DNA of 64,000 nucleotides. It comes from CAZVED01 sp964626205 (GTDB lineage: Bacteria; Patescibacteriota; Patescibacteriia; SG8-24). Position 1 is the stretch's first letter. Each line of letters opens with the position of its first letter. The DNA is taken from contig CAZVED010000001.1 in NCBI GenBank assembly GCA_964626205.1, positions 1-64,000 on the forward strand. The letters run 5' to 3'. A program made the position numbers and the translations under genes. Positions 49,095 through 57,557 of the stretch are shown here, piece after piece. Below the pieces are notes generated by a model. That model did not search any database, was not told the DNA's origin, and saw only the letters and a list, made by a program, of their open reading frames with translations.

Positions 49095-50119
49095 GGACGC
49101 TCTTGGTCACTGGCGGCGCCGGATTCATCGGCTCCGCGTTCATCCGTCACCAGCTCACCGCGCATGACGACGTCCACATCGTCAATTTCGACGCGCTCAC
49201 GTATGCCGGGAACTTGGAGAATCTCGCGAGCGTGCAGGACGATCCACGGTACCGGTTCGTGAAAGGTGACATCTTGGACGCTGACGCCGTCGTTGCCGCG
49301 CTGCAAGGAGTGGATGCCCTCGTGCATTTCGCCGCTGAGTCGCACAATGACCGCGGAGTGTTGGACCCGTCCGTTTTCGTACGTACCAACGTCCTCGGCA
49401 CACAGACGCTGCTCGAGGCATGCCGCCGTAACGGCAATGTCCGCTTCCATCACATTTCCACGGACGAGGTGTACGGGCACCTCGGTCTCGACGACGACCG
49501 TTCCTGGACGGAAGAGGAACCAAAGAAACCACGGTCACCCTACAGCGCCTCTAAGGCCGCAAGCGATCATCTCGTGATGGCGTACTTCCACACGTTCGGC
49601 CTGCCGGTCACTATCAGCAATTGCGTGAACAACTACGGGCCGTACCAGTTTCCGGAAAAGCTCATTCCGCTCTTCACGACGAATGCATTGGAGGACAAGC
49701 CGCTACCGTTGTTCAAGAGCAGTCTCAACCGTCGCGAGTGGATCGATGCCGCGGACCACAGCTCCGCGGTGGACCTTATCTTGCGGAATGGCAGGTTGGG
49801 GGAGACGTACCATATCGGTACCGGCGAGGAGCGTTCCGTGGAGCAGGTGACGGACATCATCCTGCGGACATTGGGCAAGCCGGATTCGCTCAAGACCTAC
49901 GTCCCGGACCGGCCGGGCCACGACGCACGCTACGCCCTCGACTCCACCAAGCTCCGTACAGAGCTCGGTTGGAAGCCGTCCAAGACAGTCGACGAAGGCA
50001 TTGCCGAGACCGTACGCTGGTATCGGGACAATCCAGAATGGTGGAAGCGGGTGAAGTCCGGCGACTATCAACGCCACTACGACGCGTACTACAAAGGAGC
50101 GCTCGGCGCTGACGTCTGA
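49091..50119 (+). CDS. rfbB: dTDP-glucose 4,6-dehydratase
   Basis: A 342-residue extended SDR with the NAD motif VTGGAGFIGSAFIRH, FAAESHNDRGVLDP, HISTDEVYG (catalytic Thr-Asp-Glu) and YSASKAASDHLV (YxxxK), then NNYGPYQFPEKLIPL, the RmlB signature. It converts dTDP-glucose to dTDP-4-keto-6-deoxyglucose, the second step of dTDP-L-rhamnose synthesis. rfbC, rfbD and rfbA follow directly, so the pathway is complete. Confidence 0.96.
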   Translation: MRTLLVTGGAGFIGSAFIRHQLTAHDDVHIVNFDALTYAGNLENLASVQDDPRYRFVKGDILDADAVVAALQGVDALVHFAAESHNDRGVLDPSVFVRTNVLGTQTLLEACRRNGNVRFHHISTDEVYGHLGLDDDRSWTEEEPKKPRSPYSASKAASDHLVMAYFHTFGLPVTISNCVNNYGPYQFPEKLIPLFTTNALEDKPLPLFKSSLNRREWIDAADHSSAVDLILRNGRLGETYHIGTGEERSVEQVTDIILRTLGKPDSLKTYVPDRPGHDARYALDSTKLRTELGWKPSKTVDEGIAETVRWYRDNPEWWKRVKSGDYQRHYDAYYKGALGADV

Positions 50120-50122
50120 CCT

Positions 50123-50674
50123 ATGCGAAAGATCGATACGCATATCCCCGGTCTCTGCGTCATCGAACCGCAGGTCTTCCAAGATGACCGCGGACATTTC
50201 TTCGAGCTGTACAGCGCGGAGAAGCTCGCCGCGTTCGGCATCGATCCGATCGTGAAACAGATCAACCAGAGTTCGTCCAAGAAGGGTGTACTCCGCGGCC
50301 TGCATTTTCAGGCGCCACCGCATGACCAGACCAAGCTTGTCCGTTGCGCGCGCGGACGGATCTTCGATGTCACGGTCGACATTCGTAAGGGCTCGCCAAC
50401 GTACGGTGCGTGGTTCGGCATCGAACTCTCGGAGGAGAACAAGAAGATGCTCTACGTGCCGACAGGTTTCGCGCACGGATTCATTGCGCTCACCGATGGT
50501 GCGGAGTTGCAGTACATGGTCGGCAACGCGCCGTATGTAAAGGATGCCGAGGGCGGTCTCCGTTTCGACGATCCTGTGCTCGGCATCGAATGGCCGCTGG
50601 AAGGCGCACCGCTCGTGAACGAGCGCGATCGTACGTTCCCGGATTTTGCGACATTTGTAACGCCGTTCCCATGA
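50123..50674 (+). CDS. rfbC: dTDP-4-dehydrorhamnose 3,5-epimerase
   Basis: A 183-residue cupin of the RmlC family with VFQDDRGHFFELY, NQSSSKKGVLRGLHFQ (catalytic His in RGLHFQ), VFDVTVDIR-type strand IFDVTVDIRKGSPTYG, and FAHGF. It epimerises C3 and C5 of the 4-keto sugar made by RfbB. Starts three bases after rfbB; its stop overlaps the rfbD start. Confidence 0.96.
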   Translation: MRKIDTHIPGLCVIEPQVFQDDRGHFFELYSAEKLAAFGIDPIVKQINQSSSKKGVLRGLHFQAPPHDQTKLVRCARGRIFDVTVDIRKGSPTYGAWFGIELSEENKKMLYVPTGFAHGFIALTDGAELQYMVGNAPYVKDAEGGLRFDDPVLGIEWPLEGAPLVNERDRTFPDFATFVTPFP

Positions 50675-51540
50675 AGGTCCTCATTCTTGGCGCAAAAGGA
50701 AATCTCGGCAGCGAGCTCGTGCGCGCCTTTACCGCTGCCGAGCATGAGGTCGAGGGTACGGACCGGGAGGAGCTCGACGTCACGGACGTCGAGGCCTTGC
50801 ATTCGCGTATCGTGCACGGCGGCTATGGGGCGGTCGTGAACGCGGTCGCGTGGAATGACGTCGATGGCGCGGAAGATGTGGCGAAGCAGCCGGCGGTGAT
50901 CGCGCTGAATGCGGTCGCGCCGGGCGTCATGGCGGCGGCCTGCGCGGAGGCAGGTGCGGCGTTCGTGCACTATTCCACCGACTACGTGTTCGATGGCACC
51001 AAGCCGGAAGGCTATGTCGAAGCCGATGAGCCGACGCCGGTTTCTTTCTACGGCGTATCGAAAGCGGCAGGGGAGCGTGCGGCGCTTGTCGCTGGTGGCA
51101 AGGTCTACGTGGTGCGGACGAGTAAGATTTTCGGCCCACAGGGACCGTCGCCGGCAGCGAAGCCGAGCTTCGTGAGCGTGATGCTCCGCCTCGCCATGGA
51201 GAAGTCGGAGCTCTCCATCGTGGACGAGGAGACCGGCATGCCCACCTTCACGTGCGATATCGCCGAGGCGACAGTCCGTCTGCTCGTCGAAGGGTTCGCC
51301 CCTGGCATTTATCATTTCGTGAACGAGGGCCCGGCAGTGACCTGGTACGGATTCGCCGAAGAGTTCTTTGGCCTCATGGGTGTCACGACCCCACGCAAGC
51401 CGGTTCCGATGTCGGCGTTCCCGCGTCCGGCGAAGCGCCCGCTTTTTGCTCCGCTCCGCAACACCACGTTTCCGCCGTTAAGGCCGCGCAGCGAGGCGCT
51501 CGCCGCCTTCCTTTTGTCTTTTCTGCCTGCCGTGCGGTAG
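50671..51540 (+). CDS. rfbD: dTDP-4-dehydrorhamnose reductase
   Basis: A 289-residue SDR with LGAKGNLGSELVRAF, the STDYVFDG motif, FYGVSKAAGER (YxxxK) and VRTSKIFGP. It reduces the 4-keto group to give dTDP-L-rhamnose. The ATG at 50671 overlaps the rfbC stop (ATGA). The C-terminal part (ALRNTTFPPLRP-like end) matches RmlD. Confidence 0.95.
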   Translation: MKVLILGAKGNLGSELVRAFTAAEHEVEGTDREELDVTDVEALHSRIVHGGYGAVVNAVAWNDVDGAEDVAKQPAVIALNAVAPGVMAAACAEAGAAFVHYSTDYVFDGTKPEGYVEADEPTPVSFYGVSKAAGERAALVAGGKVYVVRTSKIFGPQGPSPAAKPSFVSVMLRLAMEKSELSIVDEETGMPTFTCDIAEATVRLLVEGFAPGIYHFVNEGPAVTWYGFAEEFFGLMGVTTPRKPVPMSAFPRPAKRPLFAPLRNTTFPPLRPRSEALAAFLLSFLPAVR

Positions 51541-51554
51541 GCTTGAACGTACCT

Positions 51555-52634
51555 ATGAAAGCGCTCATCACCGCCGGAGGACGCGCCACGCGCTTGCGTC
51601 CCATCACCACGACCATCAACAAGCACCTCATCCCGTTGGCCAACAAGCCGATGCTCTTCAACGCGATCGAGAAGATCACGGAAGCCGGCATCACGGAGAT
51701 CGGCATCAACGTGAATCCGGGGGAGACGGAGATCCAGGCGGTGCTGGGTGACGGCAGCCGTTGGGGAGCGCACATCACCTACATCGAGCAGGTCGGCGGA
51801 CCACTCGGTCTGGCGCACATCGTGAAGAACGCGCGTCCGTTCATCGGGAACGAGCCGTTCCTGTTCTATCTCGGCGACAACATCATTCTCGGCAGCATCA
51901 AGGGCTTCGTGAAGCAGTTTCAAGAAGAGAAGCGCGATGCGCTCCTTGCACTTTCCAAAGTGCGCGATCCGCAGCGTTTCGGGGTGCCGGTCATCGAGGA
52001 TGGTCGCATCGTACGCGTGGATGAGAAGCCAATGAACCCCAAGAGCGATTTCGCGGTCACGGGCATTTACCTGTACGGTCCGAGCATCTTCGACGCCTGC
52101 GACGCCATTCCGCCGTCCGCGCGCGGCGAGTATGAGATCTCTGACGCGCATACCTGGCTCATCGAGAATGGCGGGTCGGTCGGCTATCAGGAAATCACTG
52201 GATGGTGGAAGGATACCGGTAAGCCGGCGGATCTCCTCGAAGGCAACCAGCTCCTTCTCGCGGAGATGAAGCCGGAGCACGCCACGCAGGAGGGGGTGGT
52301 CAACGAATCCGCCGTCATTCACGGCAAGGTGCAGATCGGAAAGGGGACAGTCATCGGTCCTGACACGATCATTCGTGGCCCCGTTGCAATCGGGGAGAAC
52401 TGCACGATCACTCGGAGCTATATCGGTCCGTCCACCTCCATTGGCAACGGCGTCACCATCTCGGATGCGGAAATCGAGCACTCCGTCATCTTCGAAGGCG
52501 TGAGCATCGTCGGTATCAAGCGCCGTCTCGTCGATTGCCTCATCGGTCGCAACGCGCAGATCGTTTCCGCGGAGTCTTCACTTCCGCGTGGGCATCAGCT
52601 TCTCGTCGGCGATAACTCGCTCGTGCAGGTGTAG
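51555..52634 (+). CDS. rfbA: Glucose-1-phosphate thymidylyltransferase, long form
   Basis: A 359-residue nucleotidyltransferase: TAGGRATRLRPITTTINK (pyrophosphorylase motif), YLGDNII (metal site), FAVTGIYLYGP and WWKDTGKPADLLE. The last 110 residues form left-handed beta-helix hexapeptides (IGKGTVIGPDTIIRGP...). This long form resembles the actinobacterial/archaeal RmlA branch more than the 290-residue enterobacterial RfbA. It makes dTDP-glucose. It closes the rfbB-C-D-A operon. Confidence 0.93.
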   Translation: MKALITAGGRATRLRPITTTINKHLIPLANKPMLFNAIEKITEAGITEIGINVNPGETEIQAVLGDGSRWGAHITYIEQVGGPLGLAHIVKNARPFIGNEPFLFYLGDNIILGSIKGFVKQFQEEKRDALLALSKVRDPQRFGVPVIEDGRIVRVDEKPMNPKSDFAVTGIYLYGPSIFDACDAIPPSARGEYEISDAHTWLIENGGSVGYQEITGWWKDTGKPADLLEGNQLLLAEMKPEHATQEGVVNESAVIHGKVQIGKGTVIGPDTIIRGPVAIGENCTITRSYIGPSTSIGNGVTISDAEIEHSVIFEGVSIVGIKRRLVDCLIGRNAQIVSAESSLPRGHQLLVGDNSLVQV

Positions 52635-52693
52635 GAATGGTCGGCTGGCGGAACCGGGTGGCCCCGCGCCAGCCGAGCGTTCCTGATTTTCGC

Positions 52694-52720
52694 AAAAAGC
52701 CGCCCAGGAAAGGCGGTTTC
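52694..52720. terminator. Terminator between convergent rfbA and PEGA genes
   Basis: AAAGCCGCC (52696-52704) pairs with GGCGGTTT (52712-52719). An A run precedes and T residues follow, so it can work in both directions. Confidence 0.75.
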
Positions 52721-52734
52721 TGTTCAAGGCGATG

Positions 52735-54114
52735 TCACAGCCCTCGAGCGTAGATGCCGTGCTGGTTGCCAATCGCGCCGAGGAAGAGGATACGTGTGCC
52801 TTGTAGATCGAAGCCGACTCCGCCGACGGTTTCGAATCGGACAAGATCGTAAGTGGCGCGCCCACCGATGTCATCGCGTTCGATGAGCGTGATACCGGCA
52901 TCCGTGGCATAGGCGATGAGCGGGAGTCCGGAAAGCGCATGGACGTCGCGAATGGTCGATCCGATACGGGTGATGAGCGTTCGGCTTCCCGACACAGCAT
53001 CGACCGATATGATTTCATAGTCGTTCCAGAGCAACAGGTCGCGCCAGCCGGTTTCCTGCGCCGGTAGCGTAAGGCGGTCGGCGTCATACGTGCCGATGAC
53101 CTTTTTCGCAGCGAGGTCCACCAGCAGCATTGTTTCACGCGAGGTTGCGGCGAGGAGCGCGCGGTCGCCCGCGACGCGCAGGATGCGGTCCGCAGGAATC
53201 GGCAGCTCCAGGAGCGTATCATCGGCGAAGCCGAGCTGGCGGATGCCGTCGACGGTGACGATGGCCAGTCCAGCGTCTTCATTCGCGTCGAAGATTTCCG
53301 TTTCTTCGAACGAGAGACCCAGGCCGACCCCGGGCGGATACCCCTCTCCGGGAGATTGTGCCAGCGGATCGATGCTCAGGAGCAGACCCGAGTCGAAGCC
53401 CGGGAGGTCATTGAAGACGACGATGGCGCGTTCATCGTTCGCCCAATGGAACCACGACGATCGCAACCATGGCAGTACGTCGTGAATCGCGATGGCATCA
53501 TGCGGCGGCGACGTCCGGTACAGGGTCAATGTTGGCGCACCATCGCGCATTGCGGCGACGGAAACGTAGGAACCGCTCGGTGACCACTGTACGACGATGT
53601 CCTTGTAGGCGTCTTTGCCGAAGCGTGCAAGGAGCGAGGTGCCGCCGGTTGCCACGTCCGCGATGCCGAGCTCTTTCCATTCCCCGGCGTCACGCGTGAA
53701 CGCGAAGCGAGCGCCGTTCTCGTCGAAGACTGCCGTATCGGCGTTGAACGGCGTTTGCAAAATCGGAAGCCTGTCGCTCACGAGATGGATGCCTGACGCG
53801 AACGTCGTTTCACCGCTCCGCACATCCAAGGCTCTTTCCCATGGGAGGGTTCCCGGTCGTTCGAGCCGGATGAGATATCGTTCGGGCAGCAACCGGAAGA
53901 GCGAGGCCGGGGTGGTTTGGCCTGTTGGAGCGTCGTTCAGGAAAATCATCGCGCCGGACGGAGAGGTCTCAATGCGAAGGATTCCTGTCTTTTCCAGTTT
54001 CGCCTTCTGCCAATCGTACCGATAGCCCTGCGTATACAGGACGATGGCTGGCGCGGTCATCGCGAAGGCGATGAAAAAGAGGGTGACGAGGATTGTTCTG
54101 GCGCGTTTCGACAT
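52735..54114 (-). CDS. PEGA-domain protein with beta-propeller-like body
   Basis: A 459-residue membrane-anchored protein: N-terminal helix (about 7-27), a PEGA domain (about 44-100, with ETSPSGAMIFLNDAPTG), then about 340 residues of short beta-type repeats such as VQWSPSGSYVSVAAMRDG, consistent with a six- or seven-bladed propeller. PEGA proteins are common in Patescibacteria and are thought to bind surface components. Divergent from murA with only 27 bases between, so the promoters must overlap. Confidence 0.8.
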   Translation of the reverse strand: MSKRARTILVTLFFIAFAMTAPAIVLYTQGYRYDWQKAKLEKTGILRIETSPSGAMIFLNDAPTGQTTPASLFRLLPERYLIRLERPGTLPWERALDVRSGETTFASGIHLVSDRLPILQTPFNADTAVFDENGARFAFTRDAGEWKELGIADVATGGTSLLARFGKDAYKDIVVQWSPSGSYVSVAAMRDGAPTLTLYRTSPPHDAIAIHDVLPWLRSSWFHWANDERAIVVFNDLPGFDSGLLLSIDPLAQSPGEGYPPGVGLGLSFEETEIFDANEDAGLAIVTVDGIRQLGFADDTLLELPIPADRILRVAGDRALLAATSRETMLLVDLAAKKVIGTYDADRLTLPAQETGWRDLLLWNDYEIISVDAVSGSRTLITRIGSTIRDVHALSGLPLIAYATDAGITLIERDDIGGRATYDLVRFETVGGVGFDLQGTRILFLGAIGNQHGIYARGL

Positions 54115-54141
54115 TTCCGTCTATCGTTAGGAGATACGCAT

Positions 54142-55422
54142 ATGGGAAAAGGTACATCCACGTTCAGAATCCACGGGGGGAAGCCGCTTGACGGCGTCAT
54201 TCCGGTCAAGGGTATGAAGAACGCCGCGACACCCATCATCGCGGCGACGTTGCTCGTTCGGGAGCCGGTGACGCTCACGAACATGCCGCGCTTGTCGGAC
54301 GTTGAGCGGATGTTCGACATCCTGCGCTCCGTCGGCACGGAGGTGGAATGGATCGGCGACGACGAGGTGCGCATCGACGCGTCGAAAGCTGATATCGGCA
54401 CCATCGACGAGAAGGCGGTGAAGGCAATGCGATCATCCATTCTGGTCCTCGGCGCACTGCTTTCGCGTTTTCATCATGTCCGTCTTCCGGAGCCGGGAGG
54501 GTGCATCATCGGTAACCGGCCAATCGACGCCCATCTTGTCGGCCTCGAGCAGCTCGGCGCGAAGGTCGTGCGTGAGGACGACATGCTCGATCTCTCGACC
54601 GACGGCCTCGTCGGTTCGACGGTCATCTTACCACAATTCTCGGTCACAGCAACGGAGAATCTTATCATCGCGGCCGTGCTCGCGAAGGGTGTGACGACGA
54701 TCCATATGGCGGCTGCGGAGCCACATGTGCAGGACCTCATCGATTTCCTCACTGCTGCCGGCGCCTCCATTCGCTGGGCCGGTCAGCACATCCTCGAAAT
54801 CACGGGCGTCGAGAAGCTCCACGGCACCACGCATCGCATCATCGCAGACCAAATCGAGGCGGGCACGTTCGCCGTGCTCGGCGCGCTCACCAAGGGGACG
54901 CTTCACGTCACCGGCGTCGATCATCGCCACATGCATATCATCACGCTGTTGTTGCGCACTGCGGGCGTGGATTTCGACGTCGAGGACGATGCCTACGTGA
55001 TGCGTTCAGGCGGCACACTCAAGGCGTTGCCGGCACATTGGCTCAAGGCGTTGCCGTATCCGGGATTCCCCACAGACCTCCAAGCTCCGTTCGGCGTACT
55101 TGCCACGCAATGCCAAGGCACCACGCTCATCCAGGATCCGCTCTATGAAGGCCGTTTGGGGTACATCAACGAACTCACGAAGATGGGTGCCAACGCGACC
55201 ATTTGCGACCCGCATCGTGTGCTCGTCTCCGGCCCGACACCCTTGTACGGCCAGGAGATCCAGAGCCTCGATCTCCGCGCCGGCGCAACGCTCGTTATCG
55301 CTGGACTCGTCGCACAGGGTGTGACAACGCTCAAGGATGCACAGGTTCTTGACCGGGGGTACGACCGCTTCGACGAGCGTCTCCGTGCGGTCGGTGCAGA
55401 CATTCAACGTATCGAGGGATAA
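54142..55422 (+). CDS. murA: UDP-N-acetylglucosamine 1-carboxyvinyltransferase
   Basis: A 426-residue EPSP-synthase-fold enzyme. Lys26-Asn27 in GMKNAAT bind substrate, the loop LPEPGGCIIGNRPID carries the active-site Cys121 (the fosfomycin target in the family), and later motifs (ENLIIAAVLAKG, ADQIEAGTF, PYPGFPTDLQAPF) are all present. It transfers enolpyruvate to UDP-GlcNAc, the first committed step of peptidoglycan synthesis. The ATG at 54142 is preceded by AGGAGAT; the open frame upstream is antisense to the PEGA gene. Confidence 0.96.
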   Translation: MGKGTSTFRIHGGKPLDGVIPVKGMKNAATPIIAATLLVREPVTLTNMPRLSDVERMFDILRSVGTEVEWIGDDEVRIDASKADIGTIDEKAVKAMRSSILVLGALLSRFHHVRLPEPGGCIIGNRPIDAHLVGLEQLGAKVVREDDMLDLSTDGLVGSTVILPQFSVTATENLIIAAVLAKGVTTIHMAAAEPHVQDLIDFLTAAGASIRWAGQHILEITGVEKLHGTTHRIIADQIEAGTFAVLGALTKGTLHVTGVDHRHMHIITLLLRTAGVDFDVEDDAYVMRSGGTLKALPAHWLKALPYPGFPTDLQAPFGVLATQCQGTTLIQDPLYEGRLGYINELTKMGANATICDPHRVLVSGPTPLYGQEIQSLDLRAGATLVIAGLVAQGVTTLKDAQVLDRGYDRFDERLRAVGADIQRIEG

Positions 55423-55425
55423 ACG

Positions 55426-55450
55426 AAAACGCCTTGAAAAGGGCGTTTTT
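55426..55450 (+). terminator. murA terminator
   Basis: AAAACGCC-ttgaaaa-GGGCGTTTTT directly after the stop. Confidence 0.9.
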
Positions 55451-55457
55451 CCGTACA

Positions 55458-55486
55458 TTGACCAGCCTTGCTCGGACTGGTACACT
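55458..55486 (+). promoter_or_regulatory. Promoter TTGACC-17-TACACT
   Basis: TTGACC (55458-55463) and TACACT (55481-55486), 17-base spacer, for the S41 protease gene; the leader is about 54 bases. Confidence 0.8.
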
Positions 55487-55546
55487 TGCGTCATATACGG
55501 CTCCCACAGGGCGCCGAGCCTCCTCGCGGGGCTTTTCTCAAGGGCT

Positions 55547-56863
55547 ATGGACAATCAAGAATCGCGACAGACCACACCGAAGTCCGAGGATTCGGTCATG
55601 AAAGGCTATACCTACGGCGTCGTCATGGCGCTGGCAGTGACTTTGAGTTTCATCGCTGGTGTCTTCATGGGTGATCTCCGCCCGGCATCCGGATCGCCGG
55701 GAGCGCAGGCGCGCCTTACCGGTATCGGCTCCATGGCACCGAAGGAGTTCAGCGATGTCGATTTCTCCGCATTTTGGGAAGTCTGGTCCATGATCAAGGA
55801 GCGTTCCGTCGAGGAAGAGGTCTCCGATCTCGATCTGTTCTATGGCGCAGTATCCGGCATGGTCGGAGCGTTAGACGACCCGTATTCGGTGTTCTTCGAT
55901 CCGGCGCTCGCCACCGAATTCGCCAACGGACTCGAAGGGGAATTCGAGGGTATTGGTGCTGAGATCGGCATCAAGCGCAATCAGCTCATCGTTATTGCTC
56001 CGTTGCCGGAGACTCCTGCTGAGCGTGCGGGTCTGAAGCCGGGTGATGCCATCCTCGCTATCGACGACGAGGACACGTTCGGCATGTTCCTCGATGAGGC
56101 GGTTCGCCGCATTCGTGGCACAGGAGGCACCGATGTACGCTTGCTCATTTATCGCGACGGTATGACGGAACCGGAAGAGGTTGTCATCACTCGTGCACGC
56201 ATCACGGTCGACTCCGTGAAGTTCAGCGTTATTGAGCGCGACGGAAAGAAGGTCGCACATCTCGTCATCTCGAGTTTCAACGAAACGACCGCCGCAGGAT
56301 TCTCGGACGCGGTCCGTAAGTCGCTTTTGGAGGACGTTGACGGTGTTGTGCTCGATATGCGGAGCAATCCGGGAGGGTACCTCGATACCGCAGTGAAGGT
56401 CGCGGGGGAGTGGGTTCCGCGCGATGTCGTTCTCATCGAGCAGTTCACCGAGGGTGACAGCCGTACGTACTCGTCCGAAGGGAATGCGCGATTAACGCGC
56501 ATGCCGACGGTCGTGCTGGTGAACGGGGGGTCCGCATCCGCATCGGAGATCGTGGCGGGCGCGTTGCAGGACCACGATAAGGCGTATGTCATCGGCGAAC
56601 AGACGTTTGGCAAAGGCTCGGTACAGGACTACGTCGAGTTCGAGGACGGTTCCGCGCTCAAGCTCACCATCGCGCGCTGGCTCACGCCTGACGGCAGGTC
56701 CATCGACAAGGAGGGTATCCGACCCGACGAAATCGTCGCTTTAACAGACGAAGATTACGATGCCGACCGCGACCCGCAGCTCGACCGCGCGGTCGAGGCG
56801 GTGCTGTACCCGGATCGTCGCACGCCGACACCGCTTCCGGAAGAGGAATCCGTAACGCCATGA
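55547..56863 (+). CDS. ctpA: C-terminal processing peptidase (S41) with PDZ domain
   Basis: A 438-residue protein with a cytoplasmic tail, one membrane helix (about 23-42), an N-terminal helical part, a PDZ domain (about 133-215, with LPETPAERAGLKPGDAILAI) and the S41 domain. The catalytic dyad is Ser331 in NGGSASASE and Lys356 in TFGKGSVQ, 25 residues apart as in CtpA/Prc. It degrades or matures envelope proteins outside the membrane. The start at 55547 follows from the promoter. It overlaps the Nudix gene by four bases. Confidence 0.93.
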   Translation: MDNQESRQTTPKSEDSVMKGYTYGVVMALAVTLSFIAGVFMGDLRPASGSPGAQARLTGIGSMAPKEFSDVDFSAFWEVWSMIKERSVEEEVSDLDLFYGAVSGMVGALDDPYSVFFDPALATEFANGLEGEFEGIGAEIGIKRNQLIVIAPLPETPAERAGLKPGDAILAIDDEDTFGMFLDEAVRRIRGTGGTDVRLLIYRDGMTEPEEVVITRARITVDSVKFSVIERDGKKVAHLVISSFNETTAAGFSDAVRKSLLEDVDGVVLDMRSNPGGYLDTAVKVAGEWVPRDVVLIEQFTEGDSRTYSSEGNARLTRMPTVVLVNGGSASASEIVAGALQDHDKAYVIGEQTFGKGSVQDYVEFEDGSALKLTIARWLTPDGRSIDKEGIRPDEIVALTDEDYDADRDPQLDRAVEAVLYPDRRTPTPLPEEESVTP

Positions 56864-57504
56864 CGACGCCTATGCCTCCACGGGAAACCCAAGACGGGCG
56901 GCACCAGCGACGGCAAGCGCCGCGCCGTCGCCGTATTGAACGGAAGGAGGGTGAGCCGGTGCTCGTCGAGCAGTGCGCCGGCGGCATCGTTTTCAAGCGC
57001 ACGCCGAAGGGCGTGATGGTCGCGTTGCTCACCGATCCGTACGGATGGTGGTCGTTCGCGAAGGGTCATGTGGAGAAAGGTGAGACGCTCGAGCAGGCAG
57101 CGTTGCGCGAGACACGCGAGGAAATGGGTCTCGGTCGGCTCCGTGTCATCATGAAGCTCGGCACCATCGATCTCTGGTTCCGCGACCGCTACCGCGAGGC
57201 GTCGCGTGGCGCGCTCATCCACAAGTACGTCACGTATTTCCTGATGGAAGCGCCGCCGAGCGCCAAGGGCATGCCGCAGAAGAAAGAGCGCATCCGCCGG
57301 CTTACGTGGGTCCCGCTCCGCCAGGTGAAGTACAAGTCCGGCTACCGCGACATGCAGCCGTTGCTCGCGAAAATGCGCGCCTATTTCGGCTCGGAATTTG
57401 GCGTTCGCCGTGCTCCGCACCAGCATCCGCCGAAGCCACCGCAGTCACCTGCAGCGCCTCAGCAACGACCACCACAAGCCCCGTCGAAGGACTTCATTAT
57501 CTGA
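56860..57504 (+). CDS. Nudix hydrolase with basic N-terminal and Pro/Gln-rich C-terminal extensions
   Basis: A 214-residue protein. Residues about 1-32 are Arg/Gln-rich, the Nudix fold covers about 35-165 with a perfect Nudix box in GHVEKGETLEQAALRETREEMGL (69-91), and the tail (about 178-208) is Pro/Gln/His-rich low complexity. The enzyme hydrolyses a nucleoside diphosphate linked to another group; the closest functional type may be Ap4A or RNA-cap-like hydrolases, but substrate is not decidable. The basic head could bind nucleic acid. Confidence 0.88.
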   Translation: MTTPMPPRETQDGRHQRRQAPRRRRIERKEGEPVLVEQCAGGIVFKRTPKGVMVALLTDPYGWWSFAKGHVEKGETLEQAALRETREEMGLGRLRVIMKLGTIDLWFRDRYREASRGALIHKYVTYFLMEAPPSAKGMPQKKERIRRLTWVPLRQVKYKSGYRDMQPLLAKMRAYFGSEFGVRRAPHQHPPKPPQSPAAPQQRPPQAPSKDFII

Positions 57505-57533
57505 TTGAAGGGCTGTCGGTGGCGTGCTAGACT
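57505..57533 (+). promoter_or_regulatory. Promoter TTGAAG-17-TAGACT of pyrG
   Basis: TTGAAG (57505-57510) and TAGACT (57528-57533), 17-base spacer. GGGAGGAG follows but lies 13 or more bases before the ATG at 57558. Confidence 0.7.
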
Positions 57534-57557
57534 GCGGGAGGAGTAACCCCCACCCCC